From: Actinomycetota bacterium
Lineage (GTDB): Bacteria; Actinomycetota; Acidimicrobiia; Acidimicrobiales; Ilumatobacteraceae
Assembly (NCBI GenBank): GCA_016213625.1
Contig: JACQZZ010000001.1
Location: 1-64,000 of the forward strand
Direction of reading: 5' to 3'
DNA length: 64,000 bases
Shown: in pieces, positions 62,295 to 64,000 of the stretch
Layout: each line of letters begins with the position of its first letter
Numbering within the stretch: the stretch's first letter is position 1
Made by a program: the position numbers and the translations under genes
Notes under the pieces: model-generated
What the model was told of the DNA's origin: nothing
Seen by the model: the letters and a program-made list of their open reading frames with translations, nothing else
Databases searched by the model: none

Positions 62295-63566
62295 ATGTCC
62301 CAGAGCCCCTTCACCCGTCGACAGCTGTTCCGCCTCGGCGCGGGAGGCGTGGTGGTGCTCGGCCTCGGTGCCTGCGACCGGCGCACGTCGGACAGCCGCT
62401 CGCCGTCGCCGACGACCTCGACCAAGTCGACCACTTCGAGCAGTGCGACGACGTCGACCACCGCGACGACCGCTGCCGACGGTCGGCCGTTCGGCGGACG
62501 GCGGCTCGTGCTGGTGCAGATGAACGGCGGCAACGATCTGCTCAACACCATGCCGCCGAACGACGGAAGGTACATGGATCTGCGGCCGACCATCCGCGTC
62601 GCCGAGACCGACCGCGTGTCGCTCGCGGGGCTCGACGACGCCACCTTGCACCCCTCGCTGGCCCCGCTGGTGCCGCACTGGGACGCTGGGCGGATGGCCA
62701 TCGTCCGCGGGATCGGCTTCGAGGCGCCCAACCGCTCGCACTTCGTGTCGATGGACCGCTGGTGGCGGGCCGATCAACTCGGCGGACCCGGCTGGCTGGG
62801 TGTGGCCATGGACACCGTGCCCGGTGAGACGCCTCCGCTCTTCGCTGCGGCGCTCGGCGCGGGTGCCCCCGTGCTGGCGGGCGTGCGGTCGCAGCCGACG
62901 CTCATCGTGTCGCCGGACTCGTTCCGCTTCGACGGGATCGATCCCGCCTGGATCGACGCGATGGCCGGCGGCGATGGCGACGATCTGACGAGTGCGGTGC
63001 GGCACGCGTTCGCCCGCACCGTCGACGCCGTGGCCGACCTCGGTCGGATCACCGCCGAGGAGGACACCGACGAGATCCCCGAGCGCGAAGGCGGGGCGAC
63101 CATCGTCAACGGACTCGCGCTGGCTGCAGAATTGCTCGCCGGCGACGTGGGGACGCAGGTCGTCGTCGTCAGCGCGAGCGGGTTCGACACGCACGCTGGT
63201 CAGGTGTCCACGCAGGCGGCGCTGCTGCAGGACCTGGCTGACGGGCTGGTCGCGTTCGACGCAGCGATGGATGCTGCCGGGCTGGCCGACGAGGTGATGG
63301 TGGTGACGACCAGCGAGTTCGGCCGCCGCGCGGTGGAGAACGGGAGCGGCGGCACCGACCATGGAGCGGGTGGTCTGTCGTTCGTGCTGGGGCGAGGCGT
63401 TCGTGGAGGGGCGCACGGGCACGTGGACCTCGGCGATCTCCTCGACGGTGACGTGCGCCCAGTGGTCGATCCGCTCTCGTTGTTCACCGACTGCCTGGAG
63501 TGGTTGGGGCTCGACCCGGCGACCGTGTTGCCCCGGCCGGCATCCGCGCTCGGGGTGCTGCGCTGA
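62295..63566 (+). CDS. DUF1501 family protein (sulfatase-like fold, exported)
   Basis: A 423-residue protein. The N-terminus has twin basic residues before a hydrophobic stretch (TRRQLFRLGAGGVVVLGLGAC), compatible with a Tat signal and a lipid-anchored cysteine, then a Ser/Thr-rich linker (about 35-60). The domain begins with LVLVQMNGGNDLLNTMPP and carries SGFDTHAGQ and TTSEFGRRAVENGSGGTDHG, typical of DUF1501. It forms the usual pair with the preceding DUF1800 gene. ATG 62295 has GAGG at a proper distance; GTG 62283 is the alternative. Confidence 0.85.
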   Translation: MSQSPFTRRQLFRLGAGGVVVLGLGACDRRTSDSRSPSPTTSTKSTTSSSATTSTTATTAADGRPFGGRRLVLVQMNGGNDLLNTMPPNDGRYMDLRPTIRVAETDRVSLAGLDDATLHPSLAPLVPHWDAGRMAIVRGIGFEAPNRSHFVSMDRWWRADQLGGPGWLGVAMDTVPGETPPLFAAALGAGAPVLAGVRSQPTLIVSPDSFRFDGIDPAWIDAMAGGDGDDLTSAVRHAFARTVDAVADLGRITAEEDTDEIPEREGGATIVNGLALAAELLAGDVGTQVVVVSASGFDTHAGQVSTQAALLQDLADGLVAFDAAMDAAGLADEVMVVTTSEFGRRAVENGSGGTDHGAGGLSFVLGRGVRGGAHGHVDLGDLLDGDVRPVVDPLSLFTDCLEWLGLDPATVLPRPASALGVLR

Positions 63567-63620
63567 CCTGCCGATGACCCGGCCGTTGACCTGCAGCGAG
63601 CCGCGTGGCTCCGGTGCGAC

Positions 63621-63626
63621 TACGCT
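63621..63626 (+). promoter_or_regulatory. -10 box TACGCT of the HxlR-type gene
   Basis: A TANNNT box ends 7 nt before ATG 63634. Confidence 0.4.
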
Positions 63627-63633
63627 GAGCATC

Positions 63634-64000
63634 ATGAAACGGACCAGCGTGGGCCACATGAACTGCTCGGTCGCGCGCTCGCTCGACGTGGTGGGCGAGT
63701 GGTGGACGCTGCTGATCGTGCGCAACATGCTGATGGGGCAGCGCCGGTTCGAGGAGATCCAGGCCGATCTGGGTATCGCCCGCAACATCCTCAGCGATCG
63801 CCTGACCACGCTCGTCGAACACGGCATCGTCGATCGCGTGCGGTACATGGAGCATCCCGACCGCTACGAGTACGTGCTCACCCAGAAGGGCCGCGACCTG
63901 TTCCCGGTGATCGCGGCCATCATGGCCTGGGGCGACGCGTGGGAGTCGCCCGATGGGCCGCCGCTCGTGTTCCAGCACTCGTGCGGTCACACCGTTGCCG
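63634..64000 (+). CDS. HxlR-family transcriptional regulator (3' partial)
   Basis: The first 122 residues of a winged-helix regulator; the gene runs off the right edge. The HxlR pattern is clear: NCSVARSLDVVGEWWTLLI, then RRFEEIQADLGIARNILSDR and the wing VRYMEHPDRYEYVLTQKGR. A cysteine at about residue 11 is at the place used for redox or aldehyde sensing in some relatives. The visible length already covers the DNA-binding domain. It may control the genes to the right of the window. Confidence 0.88.
   Translation, partial: MKRTSVGHMNCSVARSLDVVGEWWTLLIVRNMLMGQRRFEEIQADLGIARNILSDRLTTLVEHGIVDRVRYMEHPDRYEYVLTQKGRDLFPVIAAIMAWGDAWESPDGPPLVFQHSCGHTVA

Overview
This window is a stretch of a high-GC actinobacterial chromosome. 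The best guess is Acidimicrobiia (Ilumatobacter-like). The reasons are the luciferase-like F420-type oxidoreductases, an MhuD-type heme oxygenase, lipoproteins with Thr/Ala-rich linkers, cell-surface proteins with VLDTR-type beta repeats, a KorAB oxoglutarate:ferredoxin oxidoreductase and pieces of the ethylmalonyl-CoA pathway. No rRNA, tRNA, CRISPR array, insertion sequence or phage module was seen. About 60 protein genes are densely packed, many with ATGA/GTGA overlaps, and no gene-free gap reaches 300 bases.

Layout. 0-2.5 kb: the end of an ABC-F ATPase, an LLM oxidoreductase and an enoyl-CoA hydratase. 2.5-7 kb: a lipoprotein/membrane-protein pair, class I fumarase, and an AbiEi/DUF559-type protein flanked by copies of a 26-bp repeat. 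7-11.4 kb: HrpB helicase, a thioredoxin-fold protein, an IF-2B-like protein and an MhuD-like heme oxygenase. 11.5-21.8 kb: a probable reductive pyrimidine / beta-alanine catabolic locus. It holds a MocR regulator, beta-ureidopropionase, dihydropyrimidinase, (methyl)malonate-semialdehyde dehydrogenase, an LLM oxidoreductase and a four-gene NMT1/THI5-type ABC importer. A class III aminotransferase at 26-27.5 kb could supply the missing transamination. 22-25 kb: KorAB. 27.5-29.5 kb: a dienelactone hydrolase, a c-type cytochrome with a DUF2231 membrane partner, and a candidate small RNA.

29.5-34.5 kb: two CitE/malyl-CoA-lyase-type enzymes and a methylsuccinyl-CoA dehydrogenase, pointing to the ethylmalonyl-CoA route of acetyl-CoA assimilation. 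35-46.5 kb: a potassium locus in which a KimA-like permease with a C-terminal OB-fold, KdpD and KdpE run left, and a small membrane protein, KdpFABC and a KdpD-like membrane-GAF protein run right. The divergent region carries three tandem 11-bp-spaced half-site pairs that look like KdpE boxes. 46.5-53 kb: a nucleotidyltransferase, a serine hydrolase, a flippase-like protein, a MaoC-fold protein, MutY and a secreted SGNH protein.

53.2-56.1 kb: a three-gene operon of alpha/beta hydrolase, a thioredoxin-fusion protein and a UGSC-family selenoprotein. The selenoprotein reads through an in-frame TGA (Sec93) followed, at exactly 11 nt, by a 7-bp SECIS-like hairpin; conventional gene calling would split it into two short ORFs. 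56-64 kb: an MBL-fold hydrolase, a MauE-like protein, oligopeptidase B, a 3Fe-4S-type ferredoxin, an MFS transporter, a DUF1800/DUF1501 pair and the start of an HxlR regulator.

A recurrent signal is a TANNNT -10 box placed 6-9 nt before the start codon of about 19 genes. It implies widespread leaderless transcription and was used here to choose several starts.
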